From: Galeruca laticollis
Taxonomy: Eukaryota; Arthropoda; Insecta; Coleoptera; Chrysomelidae
DNA length: 64,000 nucleotides
Direction of reading: 5' to 3'
NCBI GenBank assembly: GCA_963921935.1
Contig: OY998175.1
Span: 173,945,262-174,009,261 of the forward strand
Shown here: piece by piece, positions 1 to 11,003 of the stretch
Position numbering within the stretch: position 1 is the first letter of the stretch
Layout: each line of letters opens with the position of its first letter
The notes under the pieces: generated by a model
Databases searched by the model: none
Told to the model about the DNA's origin: nothing
The model's input: the letters and a program-made list of their open reading frames with translations, nothing else
Position numbers and translations under genes: made by a program

Positions 1-1196
1 AACTGCGAATTCAAGTATTATTGTGTATATCAAAAATATGTTTTAATTACATGACATGGAGGTTAATAAAGTTGTTTATAAAATTTAGACGTTTAGGAGA
101 TATCTTATTAACGTTTTAAACACACATCACAAAAAGTCTCTGAAAAGAAATTTCTCGTTTAGTGGGTAGTTTATCGAATCTAGTCTCTATAACAAAATAT
201 AGTCCACAGAAACGATAAGGCTAAGGGCATATGCGTATTTTAACGCTCCGACGACGAATGTCTTACAAACGCCGCTCATGACGCTGTATATGACCAAATA
301 GTTATTTGTAAAACAAGTGTCCCAATGACTCGTTTTGTAGCACGGGTGAAGTTTGAAATCGAACCGCGAAACGGTTCGTTGTGCAAATCACGAGTACTAC
401 AGAAAGTCATTGTGACACAATATTTTTAATATATAACTTATTCAAAGTTACCTTTAAGACCATTTAATATAATAATTGGCTAGCTACAACAACGCTGGAT
501 CATTTAATAATTTGTTTCAAGGCTAAAGTCAGATGTCAAATAAAAATATATGCTACATACAATAACCAACTGTATGACACTAAACATTACTTAATAAGTG
601 TTAAAAGAGACTTCATTGTGACACTGTAAAAAATGTTATAATTAAGTCTCTTTTATATGCGAATTATAAAAAGCAGATCGTCGCATTTATATCGTTTTAA
701 ACGAGCGAATAAAGAGATACAAAATCGCGCGTGAAGCATCTGCCTCGCATTTTTCATGAATTCTTAGAGACAGGAGGGTGAAGGAAGGCTCACTTCACTA
801 CAGGCCACTGAAAACGCAGGAATATCTGTATTACAATACGTTCACGCGACTGCAGCGCAACTGTTTAGCCTTGTGAGCGCGAAAATATCGATACAAACCA
901 CCGTTTACGACACTACTAAGTTTTTGAACGTATGCAAAGGTTTATTGTCTGCGTTTGGATTTCGTTTGAAATACTTAGCGGGCGTCATCTACACTCGTCA
1001 TTAAAAGTACGCCGTGTGCAAAGGAACTAAATTCCAATGTTGATGGTTACTCTTAGTTACACCGTTCAAAGCATAATCATTGATTAGATACTTCCCCTAC
1101 ATTTTTCCTGTCAGAGATTTGTATCTTTATTGTACTTACCAGCATCATTTGACAGGAAATAGATAACTTCACCAACAGCCAGATCCTATACACTTT
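1..1196. other. No recognised gene
   Basis: I see no long frame and no family I recognise. A small inverted repeat lies here (AAAAGAGACTT at 603-613 and its complement at 644-654). The stretch at about 780-1020 is less AT-rich than its surroundings, but no exon can be supported. Confidence 0.5.
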
Positions 1197-2660
1197 TTAA
1201 CCCTGCAGTTGCCACGCCTGATTTTTTAACACCATTAGACGCATGGAGCACAATTGTAATCCATAGATTTTTTAATACTAAAAATGTTATTACGACACAT
1301 ATTATATCTATATAATAATAACGATATTTACACTGAAAAACTTGTTTATGTATATAATTAGAAGACCTTCTAGTTATTGTTGAAACAAAATGTCTATGTT
1401 TGACATTTAAACAAGGAACAAAATCAATGAACTAAAGCATAGCTAACAATCTTCATTTGACATAATGGAATGTTGTTAATCATCTGCGTAGTTCGTGCAA
1501 ATTAGTTCCAGGTGTGCCAAACAGATCCACCGATTACAGTTACTGCAAGATTTTCTCTTGATTTTGTTTCTCGCTCTTCCACACAGATGGCAACGTCCAG
1601 TGGTTGAGTTACGATTTCTTAACTTATGCGTTGTTTTACTCGGGATGATATTTAGAGATTTTGAAACCATTTCAACATGACATGTCTTATCAGATCAAAC
1701 GTTACCTCCTCTAAAAATTGTCGTCTTGTAATTTTTGAAAATACTGTAAGAGGCCGTCGACGAGAATTTATGATCGCGTCATATTGAGTACAGAGCTGTT
1801 CTAATAAATCAACACCAAATTTAGTTCTATTGTAATCAGTAATTAACTCCGGCTTACGCTGCTGTCCAGTATCCTCACCAATAGCCATGTCGTGATGCAT
1901 TGTTGATAAAGTCGGTACACAACTTTGTTCTTTTTGGGCAATGCGAGATCAAAGTGCACTTTCCCTGGTAAAAACGAAATAAAGAACTGTTTCCTTGTCT
2001 GCTTTTTCCGCCTACAAATTCTGGCGGCAAACGGGTCTTATTTTTAGGAATCGTACCTATAATAGTCAGCTTTTTTTCTAGTAATTCCATGGCTAATGGA
2101 ACGCTTGTAAAATAATTGTTAGTTGTGATATTTCTGCCGTGCCTTCAATATGTTTCACCACACCGCTCCAGTCCACTCTACTTTGTACTCTCCGTCGGGC
2201 TGCCTACCACAATATATTTCCATATTATGTGTATAGGCAATTTTTGTGTCAACTAGTGCGAAAATATTTATCCCATACTTTGCAGGTTTACTGGGTAGGT
2301 ATTGTCTAAAGGAGCATTTGCACCTAAATGCAATTAGTTGGTCATCTACTGTCAAATACTTCAAAGTTAAGTGCACGAATCTGACCATATCCAGAACTTT
2401 CTCTAGAAGCTGCGGAAAAACGATAAGTTTTATTTTTTTCTTTCTGTCACTCACAGCATAACTAAATCCCAGAATGGTATTAAAATTGTAATTTTGGTTA
2501 TTTTCTAGAATTCTCAGATTCCAAGTACTGAGAAGTACTTTATTGACCAGCATTGTCGAACCCCACTTCAAAAACGGAATTTGGAAAAACATCTCTGTGG
2601 GATAGTTTAAGCAGTTCAAATAAATAGAAGATGTATGCCAACATTCCGCTGTATCATTCT
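1197..2660 (-). mobile_element. piggyBac-like transposon remnant
   Basis: The left boundary is TTAA (1197-1200) followed by CCCTGCAGTTGCC. This is the layout of a piggyBac-family end, with a TTAA target site and a terminal repeat starting CCC. The minus-strand frames at 1476-2619 encode piggyBac transposase pieces in the right order. The far end is missing: at about 2660 the element meets a plus-strand hAT-like remnant, so the transposase N-terminus and the second terminal repeat are not visible. No matching GGG-TTAA end was found downstream of the hAT piece. Confidence 0.75.
1476..2619 (-). pseudogene. piggyBac-like transposase, C-terminal two thirds, broken
   Basis: This is the remnant of a DDE-type cut-and-paste transposase. 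In minus-strand order, 2619-2155 carries LTVDDQLIAF followed by SKPAKYGINIFAL, the region of the first catalytic Asp. The sequence then continues through NNYFTSVPLAMELL (about 2125-2080) and KLTIIGTIPKNKTRLPPEF to KPELITDYNRTKFGVDLLEQ (about 1850-1790), which holds the third catalytic Asp. A C-terminal Cys/His knuckle follows at 1670-1476 (CHLCG, CSNCNRWIC, H). The pieces are in different frames, so several indels are present. The second catalytic Asp, normally in a DN(W/F)FTS context, reads Asn here. With the missing N-terminus, this makes the protein inactive. Family membership is strong; activity is excluded. Confidence 0.85.
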
Positions 2661-2689
2661 AGTTTTAAGCTATTTTTAGAAAAAACATT

Positions 2690-3704
2690 TTTATCAATAT
2701 TTTCCGTACGACGAGAAAACAATCTATGAGGAATGTATTTCCATAATTAAACGGGAGTTGGAGGGCAATTTCTTGTATATTATCGCGGATGAAACGACAG
2801 ATATATGCAGCAGATATATAACTAATTTGATAATTGGAATTTTGAACAAAAACTTTCCAGACAAACATCATTTAGTTGGCGTTGAAAAATTAGAAAAACC
2901 AAACAATTCAACGTTAAGCAGATTTATACAAGATAGTTTAACAAAACTCTTCTCACCCAATGATATACCAGTCAATCGAATGCTTTCAGATGCCGCGGCA
3001 TATATGTTAAGAGCTGTTGTTAATTTAAATATTTTTTATCTCAACTGAATTCATTGTACTTGTGTCGGTAACGGGGTAAATCGAATTGCAGAATGAATAA
3101 GAAATCGGTTTCCGATAGTGAATGATTTAATAAATTTTATAAAATTGTTTTCTTAAAGTCTCCGTTGAGGGTGCAGATATATAAAGAAAGACTTCCCGGT
3201 GTCTCTTCGCCACCTAAGCCAGTAATTACAATATGGGGAACGTAGCTGGAAGCAGTTTCCTTTTACTTTGAATACTGAATATAATTAGTTATGGCAAAAA
3301 ATATATATTAAAAAATTCGGAACTGAATCAGCAACTTGCATATATCAATAGCAATTATAAATTAATAGTTAGCACAATTACCTTATTACAAAGACAAGAG
3401 ATACATTTATGTGAGGCAGTTGAATTAACAGACAAAAATTAAATCAGCATATGCAAGTGAAATGTTCAATTAATTTCTAAGAAAAATAAAATTTGTTGAT
3501 GACAAGAATGAAGGTTTCTCGTTTTAATCTGATGTTACTAATCTTTTGGATGGGACATTTTTCGAAGAATTAAAAAATGAGCCATATTCATTATTCACCC
3601 TTAAGTATACTCCAATTACATCTGTCGATGAAGAGCGTTCATTTTACATGTACAAATTAATTTTAAGTGATAGAAATCAGATTCTTGAAACAGAAAATAT
3701 ATAA
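2690..3704 (+). pseudogene. hAT-like transposase remnant (CGGBP1-related type)
   Basis: From about 2727 the frame reads TIYEECISIIKRELEGN and then IIADETTDICSRYITNLIIG, a DETTD motif typical of an abundant insect hAT-derived family. It continues to MLSDAAAYMLRA (about 3010). After indels and stops it is still traceable as VNRIAE, RFPIVNDLINF, a degraded tryptophan-containing stretch near 3230 and SATCIYQ. Near 3600-3704 it ends with YTPITSVDEERSFYMYKLIL and SDRNQ, the C-terminal dimerisation signature of hAT proteins. The N-terminal zinc finger is absent. The element abuts the minus-strand piggyBac remnant at about 2660. Family assignment is from remembered motifs; the CGGBP1 link is inference. 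Confidence 0.7.
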
Positions 3705-4020
3705 ATGCTATTAATGATAAAATTTTAAGAGGTTTCAATGTTTAATTAATAATCAACAATTATTTAGTATGTTGTGCAAATATATTTGTGTTAAGCTAAT
3801 TTACCTATTATTAATAAATTATTATGATTAATTAAGGAGTTAAAGACATTCATCTATATTGCCTATATGTTAAGATTTCTGCCGTTTTCAATAAAATCTT
3901 TTTTGCAATATTTGCTGTCTATAATCAGAGTTTTGGTTATCAGTCTTATTTCATATTTAGTTGTTATTTTAAATAGCCAAAATAATCATTTTAGGTGATT
4001 TCTCATTGTATTTTGAAAAT
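3705..4020. other. No recognised gene
   Basis: AT-rich sequence downstream of the hAT-like remnant. I see no frame, repeat family or RNA gene here. Confidence 0.5.
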
Positions 4021-4260
4021 AAAGACGTAGCAATATTGAACTAGTATCATAGCCACTTTGACAATCATGAAAATCAATGAGAGCTGTCAAATTTTAATTC
4101 GATAAACGACTATGATACGATGTTTCAGACGTAACAGTTTGTGGTCGCCACCGGTGAGTGGCGACCACTAAGTGGTTCGTCTAAAAGTGGTCGCCATATA
4201 GGGATCGCCATGGCAACCACATTCAGACGGACCACTTAGTAGTTGATACAGGTAGCTATA
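4021..4260. repeat. Nested inverted repeats (MITE-like)
   Basis: Several inverted repeats sit close together. GTATCATAG (4044-4052) pairs with CTATGATAC (4110-4118). GTGGTCGCCAC (4141-4151) pairs perfectly with GTGGCGACCAC (4158-4168) across a 6-base loop. TAAGTGGTTCGTCT (4169-4182) pairs with 4225-4238 with one mismatch. The hairpins are GC-rich for this window. A small foldback element or MITE is the simplest explanation, but no target-site duplication was identified. Confidence 0.5.
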
Positions 4261-4294
4261 CGACATGGGCATAGCAGACAAGACAAGACGTTGA

Positions 4295-4719
4295 TTAATT
4301 CGCTATTTCATGTCTTGTAGCACTTTTTCCAATTGAGATAACAGAAAATATTCTATTTTCGTCATCTCCTTGATATTCTTGAAGAATTTGGGTTGTTAAA
4401 TAGTTCATATTGTCTTCTTTGTAGCGTATTTGTCGCTTTGACAACATTAGACGTGGGCGTACATATTCCAGATGCGCTGTCTGAGCAAATTTCACAAGTG
4501 CGTTGTAAGTATTGTTGTTATTTCTATGACACGGATATCATAAACGGACGTTGCATACTTACAATCCTTTAAATCACGGAACGTCATTCCTACAAAACTT
4601 CCACCGATCGTGAAATGCTTTTCGAACATCCTACAAACTACTAACTTCTTATTCAAGTCTGGTTCGAAATTATTCACGTTAACTGACAACAGAAGTCTCG
4701 TCTTCGCTGTAAAATTCAT
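4295..4719 (-). other. Two abutting short frames, unidentified
   Basis: Two minus-strand frames of 75 and 66 codons (4719-4492 and 4495-4295) lie almost head to tail. The first contains FEKHFTIGGSFVGMTFRDLK. It does not resemble a family I can name. The frames could be one small broken gene or an unrecognised repeat. No splice signals or start context can be defended, so no function is given. Confidence 0.2.
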
Positions 4720-6559
4720 TTAGAAGCAGTAATTATATATCAACAGTTTGTATCGAATCGAGCAAAGTTAATTCTTCAAAAGTACCTGACAGGAATGTCT
4801 TTCGACAACGAGGAAAAGCGCGGCACAAAAAATAAACATGTAGCTCACATTCGTTGACAATCCGTTTTAACCTTCTGAATTATTGAAACAATAAACTTTG
4901 ACTGTATATTTTGATGAAAACTGCCGTTAAATAATTTATTCCAATGTTAATGTTTTGTTATAACATAATAATATAAAAAATAAATTTATGATTGGATTTG
5001 TCGTGTTAAGCGGGGATATGGTGAATTATTTCTATAATGCTTTCTAGAGCACGACTACGCAAACAGCAATTTATTCATGGATATATATCTGTTCTTGTGT
5101 ATTTATTGTTCATCTTGGTTTTTACTTCCCTCTCGCTATCACACAAACTATTAACTCCACTGAAGGTTCGTTGATCATTAGGTTCTTAATCCATTCAGCC
5201 TGTGAAGAATTTTTGGATAATTTCAATTTTTACTCCGACTTGCAGGAATTTTTTTATCTATTAACTGTTTTGGCCTCTTTTGTCCAATTCCGCTTGACTT
5301 CTGTCCGGTTCAATAAATATAATTGTGTTATTCTTTGCGAGCTTGAAGACCTCACCCGTACTTTAATGTATTGTTCATCTTCGTACTCAGTTTTTTTATA
5401 TAATTACTTATTTGTATTCCTTGATGTTAGGGTTTCAAGAGCAAAACCATCAACTATAAAGATGAGCTGGATTGAATCATAGAGTATCTGAAGATGACGA
5501 AGTTCTAATTGAATATCGGAATAATCCATTTGAGAGTAGTTTATTTACAGCACACAGTTCAGTAGGTTTTCCACGAGCAGAATTTTGGCATTGAACAGTT
5601 ATTCCACTGATGAAGCTTCGAATTATTTACAAGGAAATAAATATTCCTGGTCAAATGTTATTCTTATGAATAAGAAAACAAAAGAAATTATTTGTCGATC
5701 ACAGTTTGATAGGGATATAACACCATTAAATCGATGAGATAGAAAAGAAAATGCTCCAATAAAGGATAATGTTGTTGTGTTTTCACTCAAATATATCTTC
5801 AGGACAAATACTACGATATCTTGAGTACAGTAAGTAAAAAACGAACAATTTATTTGTGTAATAGCAACTTTTACTACTTACTTTGTGCTTACAATCATCT
5901 GTTTATAACTGTAGAAAAACTTGATGCAGATATGCATTGAATAAACAGAAAAAAACCTTCCATAGGTTTATTTTCGTCTATTACCTACTTATATGGTTTG
6001 TATAAAATATCTGGAATAAAAGAGTAATATGTCTAGAAAAGAAATAATAAAAAGATAACGCGCTTGGGACTCATCTATGTTTTCCTTTTCATTGTTTCTA
6101 ACAGACAAATTAGTAGAATATTTTAACATTTTAGAATCTTTTATGTATTCGAGAGACCGCCCCAAGATACAGGAGGCAGAATAAACTGCGTTCAACCCGC
6201 TCGCTCGCCGCAATCGTATTGTTGAATACCGCAGAATTCTTAATTGGAAGGAATAAGATTAATAGATCTGAACAAAGTTATTTACGAGATCTTAATTAAA
6301 TTGTACTGTTTGTTTCTATAACATTTTGGTTTGCAAAGGGTGCTGGCGTCTAGCATACGCAAGTAAACCGGTTTTCATCAAAGCGTAAGTGAAATTGGTT
6401 ACGTTATTTCTCCCTTGGGGGTGGAATATTTTGTTGATTTTTTATTCAATACGTCACACATACTTGAGGCGGTGAAAAGAAAAGTGGTGTAATCAATTTA
6501 ATCTCAATTTGAGTAACAAAATGTTTTAATAAAATCGCTGTAAAAAATAAATATTATAA
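4720..6559. other. No recognised gene
   Basis: AT-rich sequence with scattered short frames. The longest is 103 codons (5171-5482, plus), hydrophobic and without a recognisable motif. I see no confident gene or repeat family. Confidence 0.4.
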
Positions 6560-6561
6560 TA

Positions 6562-6587
6562 GGGTTAATGCACCAGTGAATGAATAC
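6562..6587. repeat. Left terminal inverted repeat
   Basis: Begins GGGTTAATGCACCAG directly after TA. It matches the complement of 9581-9606 with few differences. Confidence 0.85.
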
Positions 6588-6929
6588 TCAAGACATTTTT
6601 GAACTTCACTGTATTTTTATAAACCATCCGTACTGATTTTCAGCTCCAGAAAAATAACACTCCGTGTTCAATGAAATAGTGAACACGTTGCATACGATAG
6701 TTACAGAAATAGACATATTAAGACTTAGTAAAAAAAATGTTGCATAACACCCCAGTAAATGAACGAATGCTACCATTGATTGAACATGGCTGATCCAATG
6801 ATGAACTTATGAAGAAATTAGACGTTTAACAATTTTTATTCAACGACTATCAACAACAACACAACATATGGTGCTACAATATTATTTCGGACAAATTTCA
6901 GCATTTCTGGGCATTCGAAAATACCACGT

Positions 6930-7470
6930 CTTATAAGCTTGGGTGCTTCAATCATTTCCACAATTGAAGTTTTCTCGTACCATATTTGGTCAACACGTTC
7001 TGGCCATTTGAAAGTATTGGGACCTGCTGGTGTCTTCTGGTGACTTCATATTCATCACCTTCTGCATTTTCCACTACTCCAGGAAAATATTTTATGTTAT
7101 ACATTATTATGACATAAGCTCCAATAGTATTTTCTTGTGAATCATTGACTTTTGTTCCATTTTTATCCCTGTTGATATCATCCTCTGGGGAAGATAGTAT
7201 ATTCCTTATGTTGCTTGGATTGATATTTTCAGGAACCACGTCTAGTAAGCTTAGGTGATTCGATCACTTCTCCAATTGAAGACTTCTTGTACCATATCTG
7301 GTAAACACAATCTGGCCATCTAAATGTAATAAGACCAGCTGTGCCAGAGCGCGGACTTCATATTCATCATTGTCAATAGTTTCTACTATGCCCGGAAAAT
7401 ATTTCTGGTTATACGTTATTATAACATAAGTTCCTACAGTGATAACTTGAGGAACACTAGGATTTTTATC
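6930..7470 (-). repeat. Tandem duplication of a YFPG-containing module
   Basis: Two copies of one coding module follow the transposase. Copy 1 (about 7470-7246) reads GTYVIITYNQKYFPGIVE, then NDEYEV, with WPDCVYQIWYKK in a second frame. Copy 2 (about 7150-6930) reads GAYVIIMYNIKYFPGVVE, then GDEYEV, with WPERVDQIWYEK in a second frame. Both shift frame at the same place. The offset between copies is about 320 bp. The repeated YFPG-V-E pattern resembles a small beta-barrel module (Tudor/SH3-like); that is inference. Confidence 0.7.
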
Positions 7471-7487
7471 TTGATTGCCAGTATCGA

Positions 7488-8009
7488 TTATATCAGCCTG
7501 TAAACAGGCTGTTGCCGGTGTTGCTGTGGTTCTTTTCGCGGTTCTTCTTGTGGTTGCTTCTTGTTTTTTTTCTCTCTAATTGATTTTTGTTTCAATTTCT
7601 CAGCTTCTTTTTTTTTCTCAGATTCTTTTGTATCTGTATAGCCTTTCCATTTTTTGGAAGTGATGGCAAACGGCATTAAAGTTGCCTTGTTTCCTTTTGC
7701 CACACTTTTTTTAATATTTGGCCAATGAAGATGTTGTAGCCATAAGTCTCTGGTGGTTTTTGGCTTCAGCGGCTCTCGATTATGGAAATCGACACTACTG
7801 TTATCTATTACTACGTCTATTTTATCTGGAATATCGAGTTCTAATACAGCATTCAGATCATCTGTTTCACTTGTTTTTTTCTCGTAACCTTCTATTAGAG
7901 TATTATTATTAGTTATACTCTCTTGCTTGGTACCGTGCAAGATATCTTCAGGATTTTCAATTTCTTCTATGATAACGTTTTCTATATCGTTCGTTCTATC
8001 CACATTCAA
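7488..8009 (-). pseudogene. C-terminal region of the same transposase
   Basis: A 173-codon open frame, acidic at first, then HLHWPNIKK and MPFAITSKKWKGY, ending in a Lys/Glu/Gln-rich tail. The MPFAITSKKW segment occurs downstream of the DDE domain in insect jerky-like transposases, so I read this as the C-terminus of the protein encoded at 8184-9443. About 175 bp of broken sequence, with traces such as EAIDADGTNN, separates the two. The basic tail may be a nuclear or DNA-binding extension (inference). Confidence 0.65.
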
Positions 8010-8183
8010 TATTATTGTTTAATTGTCAGATATAGATAGAGAATACCATCAATTTCCAATGGTAGGTTCAACAGGACATCTGTTAAGTCTTTGTGTATTC
8101 TTGTATATACGGTATGTCAAAATTATCAATAGCATTCCATCAGCATTTCTCAAATTATTCGTTCCATCGGCATCGATTGCTTC

Positions 8184-9443
8184 CTAACATATTTTCCATA
8201 AGTTGTATAACTGAATGTCGACTGCTTTCTCACCCTCATAGGCACTACTGAATTCTATCAAAGTTTTTGAATCTACATGATGTTTAATGACTTTCAGAAC
8301 AGTTTCATATTCGTCTCTGGTCACAGAAACTTCCTTGTCACAATTTAGGTCAAGCTGCTGTCTCCTTGTTGAAATGCATTGGAAATAATTCACAGCGTCT
8401 GCACTAAATGGAAACAATCCACATTTTCTGAAACCGTTTTTGATGATTTTTGGTTTGCTCGATTCTTCAAAAGCTTTTTGGAAAAGGGAGGCAAAGGTAT
8501 TTTTTGTAACTGATGTATTGGTGTTCTATTTATGTTTCAAAATGGTCTTTTTCCAGTGTCCTTTGAGAGACTTGAATACTGATACGTCACAAGGTTGCAA
8601 GATATGTGTTGCATTGGGCAGAAGGAAGTATAGTATTATTCTTTTCTGTACACAGAAATTATACAAATCCATATTGATAGGTGATTTATGACCGTCAAGC
8701 AATAGTAAAACAGGAGATTTAATGTCGTTTTCTTGAAGCCAAGAGAAGAAAATATTCGCAATAAATTCGTAGAATGTTGCTCTCGTCACCCATCCAATAT
8801 CTGATCGGCCAATACCCCACTCCTCGGGTATAGTTTGTGCAATATCTCTTGGAATACGCTTGTGCGGGTACACAATCATAGGTGGAACAGATTCTCCTGA
8901 GGCAGAAAATGTAAAGAGAACTGTTATGCATTCTTTTTCTGGGCCACTAGCAATTTCATGAAAATTCCTGTAATTTTTGGGACCCAGAAGCTTTCCAGTT
9001 TTGACACAAGTCCGCAAACCGGTTTCATCCCCATTAAAAATTGTATCAGGCTCAGAAAGGGTGTCTTCAACGCCTTCTCCAATTAAATATTCCTTCATCT
9101 CCTGAAACCATTTTCGAATATTTTCCTCTGTTACAGATGCCCTCGCCTTGGATAATAATTCTGTATTCCTTGTGGTTATTTTTGGATGTCTTTGTAAAAA
9201 AGATGTAACCATTTCCTACCCAGTCTACCATCCACGAATTTATTGGGCCTATCAACAGCTTTGAGGACACGTTGCACTGAGTTCTTCACCTCATCGGGAA
9301 ATCCTAATAGAGCTTTGGATAGAATCCAAGTTTCTAGAGTAGTTTCTTCTTCGGAGGTCAAAATGGTGGGAGGTCCCATTTTTCGAATCATGGGAACTTT
9401 TCCAGTGGTTTTGTTGAAAAGTCACAGCGGTACGTTCATTCAT
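8184..9443 (-). pseudogene. jerky/pogo-like DDE transposase, broken
   Basis: A DNA-binding part (9391-9176) contains GPPTILTSEEETTLETWIL and FVDGRLGRKWL, the CENP-B-type helix-turn-helix region. A frameshift near 9200 moves the reading to FLQRHPKIT. The DDE domain follows with FNGDETGL (first Asp), SPVLLLLDGHKS (second Asp) and HILQPCDVSVFKSLK (third Asp). The spacing between the second and third acids is 35 residues. A TAG stop after KHK (about 8526) interrupts the frame. It then continues through SLFQKAFEESSKPKII and GFRKCGLFPFSADAV to about 8184. All three catalytic acids are kept, so decay is recent or mild. A plausible ATG lies at 9443, but the first part needs another small frame change near 9415. 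Confidence 0.85.
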
Positions 9444-9580
9444 AATAACTGACTTGAACTAACGAAGTATCACGTTAAGAGGAACATGTTGCACGTCATG
9501 AGGTATATTGCAGTGTTCACGAGAAAGACACCATATTCTTAATAATTTCAGATATATTTCAATTTGTTCATTCACTGGTG

Positions 9581-9606
9581 ATGTTCATCCACTGGTGCAT
9601 TTACCC
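9581..9606. repeat. Right terminal inverted repeat
   Basis: Ends CTGGTGCATTTACCC directly before TA. Just inside it a second CACTGGTG copy (9572-9579) makes a subterminal direct repeat. Confidence 0.85.
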
Positions 9607-9608
9607 TA

Positions 9609-10133
9609 TAAGCAATTTATTTTATTACAACAGCTTTATAATAAGATATTTTAACTTGTATTGAATTGCGTTGATTAAAATAATATTTTTATGTAGGTTT
9701 CCAAGGGCCTAAACGAGATGCACCACATTTGCCTCCAAGGGTTATAACATGAAGTAGATGTTCTGTAGGAAAAGTGGTGTATATGTGTTACACCACATAG
9801 GGCATAGACGGAATAATTTTAAAATAAACTCCCTAAGTGACCAGGCTAAGTATGGCCGGCCACTTTATCGTCGACAGTAATATTGTGTAGTTGTGATTTG
9901 TGATATTCCAAACATATAATTATTTTTTATGTACTGTATTGATATTTTTTTATTTTTTGACTAAACAAGGTGTCCCAAAAGGTAAAGGAGAACTATATTT
10001 TCAGTCATATTGAGTGTACTGTTTACATCTGAGCCCCTCACCGACCGATCCAGTCTAAAATATAGGCATATACGGGAGATATCGTATGTTCGATGATCAT
10101 CTCTCTATACATCTTGCTTTCTGTATTGTGCAA
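9609..10133. other. No recognised gene
   Basis: AT-rich flank of the transposon. Short phrases around AAAGTGGTGTA occur both here (about 9771) and left of the element (about 6483). The transposon may therefore have landed in another repeat, but no family is identifiable. Confidence 0.35.
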
Positions 10134-10540
10134 GGATATTCAACTGTATAGGATATCATATTTATTCTGATTTAATTCCAAATGTCTTGTTTTACCTTAT
10201 ACGGTAAAGGATATCCAAATTCACGAGATATCAAAATTATTTTATTCGATTTCAAAATTTTGTTGATATATATGATTTACTATATTGTACAGGATATCCA
10301 AATGCCCGAGATATCATAATTATTCTACTAGATTCCAAAAGTTTGTTGATATATATGATTCACTATGCTGTACATGATATCCAAAATGCCCAAGATATCA
10401 TAATTATTCTACTAGATTTCAAAAGTTTGTTGATATATTATTTACTATATTGTACGGGATATTTAACGGTACGGGATTTCACATTCATACCATTTTAATT
10501 TACGAAGGGTTGTACGATAATCATTTGTTGCTTATATTAT
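10134..10540. repeat. 83-bp tandem repeat
   Basis: Phase marks GGATATCC or variants start at 10209, 10292, 10375 and 10457, giving a period of 83, 83 and 82 bp. A more diverged unit starts at 10134. Each unit holds a GATATC-rich core followed by AAAAGTTTGTTGATATAT. There are about four to five units. No coding potential. Confidence 0.85.
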
Positions 10541-10920
10541 ATCATATATTCAACTATACGTAATATCGTCCTTTTATCTTTCATAATCAGGAAAGACTCC
10601 TTTTCAAGAGTTTGGAAGACGTTGTGCCCGAGTCAGGTTTTTGTTTTCGTTGGTTTCAATTCTTATACAGGGATAGTCCTATATAAGACATCCTTCACGG
10701 GTGTCTCGAGAACAGGTAACTACTTCCAGATTTTGGAGAGACGTTTTTCCTTATCTGATTTTATTTACCGTGGCGTTTCCCCGAGTAACTGTCATTTTAT
10801 CCAAAGCAAGGCTGTATGATTCACTGTTATTTTGTAATATATATACTTGTTCATACTTATTCTTCCAGTATGTTTCCTTTAACAACAACCCTTACCCTCG
10901 TACCAGCAAATAGAACGGGC
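10541..10920. other. No recognised gene
   Basis: No coding signal that I can assign. The sequence leads into the tRNA-like segment. Confidence 0.35.
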
Positions 10921-11003
10921 TGACACGACCTGCATTCGAACTCAGGCTTAGCACATTGTATAAGCCCAAGAGGCCCCACGGAGACCTTGACCGCTCGTGC
11001 CAG
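10921..11003 (-). repeat. tRNA-Leu-like Pol III promoter, probable SINE relic
   Basis: On the minus strand TGGCACGAGCGG then TCAAGG (11002-10985) closely resembles the A box and D arm of a tRNA-Leu. GAGTTCGAATGC (10943-10932) resembles a B box. The spacing of about 59 bases suits a long-variable-arm tRNA. The 5' and 3' acceptor strands do not pair, so it is not a functional tRNA. A tRNA-derived SINE head or tRNA pseudogene fits best. The surrounding sequence to about 11310 is less AT-rich than its neighbours and may be the SINE body. Confidence 0.4.

Larger units (their letters stand above)
6562..9606 (-). mobile_element. jerky/pogo-type DNA transposon with both ends
   Basis: The left end GGGTTAATGCACCAGTGAA (from 6562) and the complement of the right end, GGGTAAATGCACCAGTGGA (to 9606), match as terminal inverted repeats. 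Each is flanked by TA (6560-6561 and 9607-9608), the target duplication of the Tc1/mariner/pogo superfamily. The element is 3,045 bp. Subterminal copies of a CAGTGAATGAA-like motif occur inside both ends (for example 6746-6760 and 9566-9580). The interior is on the minus strand: DDE transposase (9443-8184), an acidic then Lys-rich C-terminal part (8009-7488), and two copies of a short module (7470-6930). The transposase carries a frameshift and a stop, so this copy is full length but not autonomous. Confidence 0.85.

Noticed and set aside
5171..5482. 103-codon plus-strand frame as a host gene
   Set aside because: No domain, no homology that I recognise, and hydrophobic composition expected of chance frames in AT-rich DNA.
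10921..11003. Functional tRNA-Leu gene
   Set aside because: The acceptor strands do not pair and the T arm is imperfect. Only the promoter boxes are preserved.
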